From: Persicimonas caeni
Lineage (GTDB): Bacteria > Myxococcota_A > Bradymonadia > Bradymonadales > Bradymonadaceae
Direction: 5' to 3'
NCBI RefSeq assembly: GCF_006517175.1
Contig: NZ_CP041186.1
Span: forward strand, 7,983,207-8,047,206
Length of the DNA: 64,000 nt
A program made the translations under genes and the position numbers. Numbering within the stretch: position 1 is the stretch's first letter; every line of letters begins with the position of its first letter. Of the stretch, positions 62,825-64,000 are shown piece by piece. Under the pieces are notes generated by a model that saw nothing but the letters and a program-made list of their open reading frames with translations, did no database searches and was not told the origin of the DNA.

Positions 62825-64000
62825 ATGGCAGCAGAAAGCACATCTACGAAAAATTCGACGGGTAAATCACCGGCGCTCTGGCGCGAAATCGGCGGCCTTG
62901 TGCTCGTCGCACTCGCGCTGGTGATCTTGCTCTCCATCCTCAGCTTCGACCCGGCCGACCTCGAGGCCGCCGGCGCCCCGGGCAACCTCATCGGGCCCGT
63001 CGGCGTGCGCGTCGGAGACGCCCTGCTCTACCTGTTCGGGGTGGGCTCGTTCTTCTTCGACGCCCTGCTCTGGTACCTGGGCTTCATGCTCATCGTGGGC
63101 CGGCTCATCGAATGGAAGTGGTCCGAGATTGGCGGCCAACTGCTCTTCGTGCTCTCCGGCGCGATGCTCAGCCACCTCTTCTTCGTCGACTACACCCTCT
63201 TCGGCCACATGCCCGGCGGGCTCGTCGGCGAGTTCACCGGCGAGGTGATGCGCGGGCTCTTCGGCACGGTGGGCACATCCATCATCGGCGTCTGCTCGCT
63301 GCTCCTGAGCCTGATGCTCGCCACCGACATGAGCCTGGGCGCGCTCGTGCGCAAGATCATGGGCGGCGTACACCGCTTCGGCGCCTGGATGAAGCACAAG
63401 CGCGAGGTGCGTCGCCTCTACAAAGAGCGCGTGGCCGAGGAGCGCCGCAAGATCCTCGAGCAGGCCGCCAAGGAGGGCAAAGACCCGGCCCAGATCGCCG
63501 CCGAGCTGTCCGTCAAGCCGCTCGTCGAGGGCGACTACGAGTTCGACGCCGAAAAGGAGGTCGAGGAGAAGCTCTCCAAGAAGCTGATGAACCTCTTCAA
63601 AGGCGAGATCGACGAAGACTTCGACGAAGCCTCGACCACGGCGCCTGATTCGTCCTCCGACGAGGCCGATGACGACGATTGGGAGATGGGTGAGCCGATG
63701 GCCACCGACCCCGAGATCGAGGACGAGGACGTCGCCGACGTCGACGACGAGGAGGAAGAGGCGGACGAAGGTCCCGAGATCGTCATCCGCCACGTCGACG
63801 AGGACGACGACGAAGACGACGCCACCGAACAAAATGCGGGCGACGTCATCGACATGGGCGCCGAGAAGAAGGCCTCCGGCCCCGTCAACGCCGACTTCGG
63901 CCCGCAGATCGTCGAGAGCGAGGCGCAGAAGAAGGCCAAGGCCAAAAAGGACCTGCTCGCAGGCGACGACGAAGACGGCGTGCTCTTCAAACCCAAGAAG
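62825..64000 (+). CDS. ftsK: FtsK/SpoIIIE-type DNA translocase, N-terminal part (3' end outside window)
   Basis: 392 codons are visible without a stop; the gene runs off the window, so the motor and gamma domains are not seen. The FtsK 4TM domain fills residues about 15-180: IGGLVLVALALVILLSILSFDPAD, NLIGPVGVRVGDALLYLFGVGSFFFDALLWYLGF, then two more membrane helices. A basic helix (HKREVRRLYKERVAEERRK) and a long acidic linker (Asp/Glu runs, residues about 270-350) follow, then DFGPQIVESEAQKKAKAKK. The start ATG 62825 has GGAGGG 6 nt upstream. FtsK pumps chromosomal DNA at the septum, matching the dcw genes elsewhere in the window. Confidence 0.9.
   Translation, partial: MAAESTSTKNSTGKSPALWREIGGLVLVALALVILLSILSFDPADLEAAGAPGNLIGPVGVRVGDALLYLFGVGSFFFDALLWYLGFMLIVGRLIEWKWSEIGGQLLFVLSGAMLSHLFFVDYTLFGHMPGGLVGEFTGEVMRGLFGTVGTSIIGVCSLLLSLMLATDMSLGALVRKIMGGVHRFGAWMKHKREVRRLYKERVAEERRKILEQAAKEGKDPAQIAAELSVKPLVEGDYEFDAEKEVEEKLSKKLMNLFKGEIDEDFDEASTTAPDSSSDEADDDDWEMGEPMATDPEIEDEDVADVDDEEEEADEGPEIVIRHVDEDDDEDDATEQNAGDVIDMGAEKKASGPVNADFGPQIVESEAQKKAKAKKDLLAGDDEDGVLFKPKK

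Noticed and set aside
1..64000. tRNA or rRNA genes
   Set aside because: I saw no cloverleaf-like sequence or rRNA segment in the window by eye; a covariance-model scan would be decisive.

Overview
The window is high-GC, gene-dense bacterial DNA. The mix of genes suggests a deltaproteobacterial-type lineage such as Myxococcota or Bradymonadia: Ser/Thr kinases with an HRDISPQN catalytic loop, FHA and PEGA proteins, MopE-like Cys/Asp motifs, receptor-L-domain-like lipoproteins, a MYXO-CTERM-like tail, and a division and cell wall (dcw) cluster. This placement is inference from gene content; no rRNA or other marker gene is present.

Region 1 (1-19.9 kb, almost all minus strand) is the dcw cluster in the order mraZ, rsmH, ftsL, ftsI (with a PASTA tail), murE, murF, mraY, ftsW, murG, murB, ddl, ftsQ, ftsA, ftsZ. 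A hairpin terminator and trmJ follow. murC and murD, normally inside this cluster, are absent. The 740 bp upstream of mraZ holds a strong promoter with two 10-bp-spaced GTGGG boxes on its -10, two DnaA-box-like 9-mers, and a roughly 300-bp array of about 20 GTGG-type boxes in the opposite orientation. The array ends at a 17-bp perfect-stem terminator.

Region 2 (19.8-38.7 kb) is mostly signalling, envelope and RNA-modification genes: a small hypothetical protein, a Kelch lipoprotein with a PEGA/TPR membrane protein, a histidine kinase coupled to an EEP-family phosphohydrolase, an FHA coiled-coil protein divergent from a ParA-like ATPase with a RodZ-like HTH, an operon of a 90-aa protein, an RluA-type pseudouridine synthase and a membrane-anchored PD-(D/E)XK-like protein, a giant kinase-cyclase-like-AAA-TPR protein, trmL, and an MtfA-type peptidase.

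Region 3 (38.7-41.3 kb) is an accessory patch. It has an apparently intact IS630-family insertion sequence using a -1 frameshift, dispersed direct and inverted repeats around it, a small membrane protein, and a 43-bp hairpin-forming tandem repeat.

Region 4 (41.3-52.1 kb) has a DUF99 protein, a 1.6-kaa TPR protein, a divergent HEAT-repeat protein, and an NfeD-flotillin-flotillin operon.

Region 5 (52.1-64 kb) has a gene-free stretch with a large inverted repeat, two lipoproteins, a TerB-like protein, a small membrane protein and RNase J. It ends with an M23/VCBS surface protein fused in frame to a lipoprotein-like domain, another Cys-rich lipoprotein, and the 5' part of ftsK. Many long antisense ORFs in this GC-rich DNA were judged to be shadows and left out.
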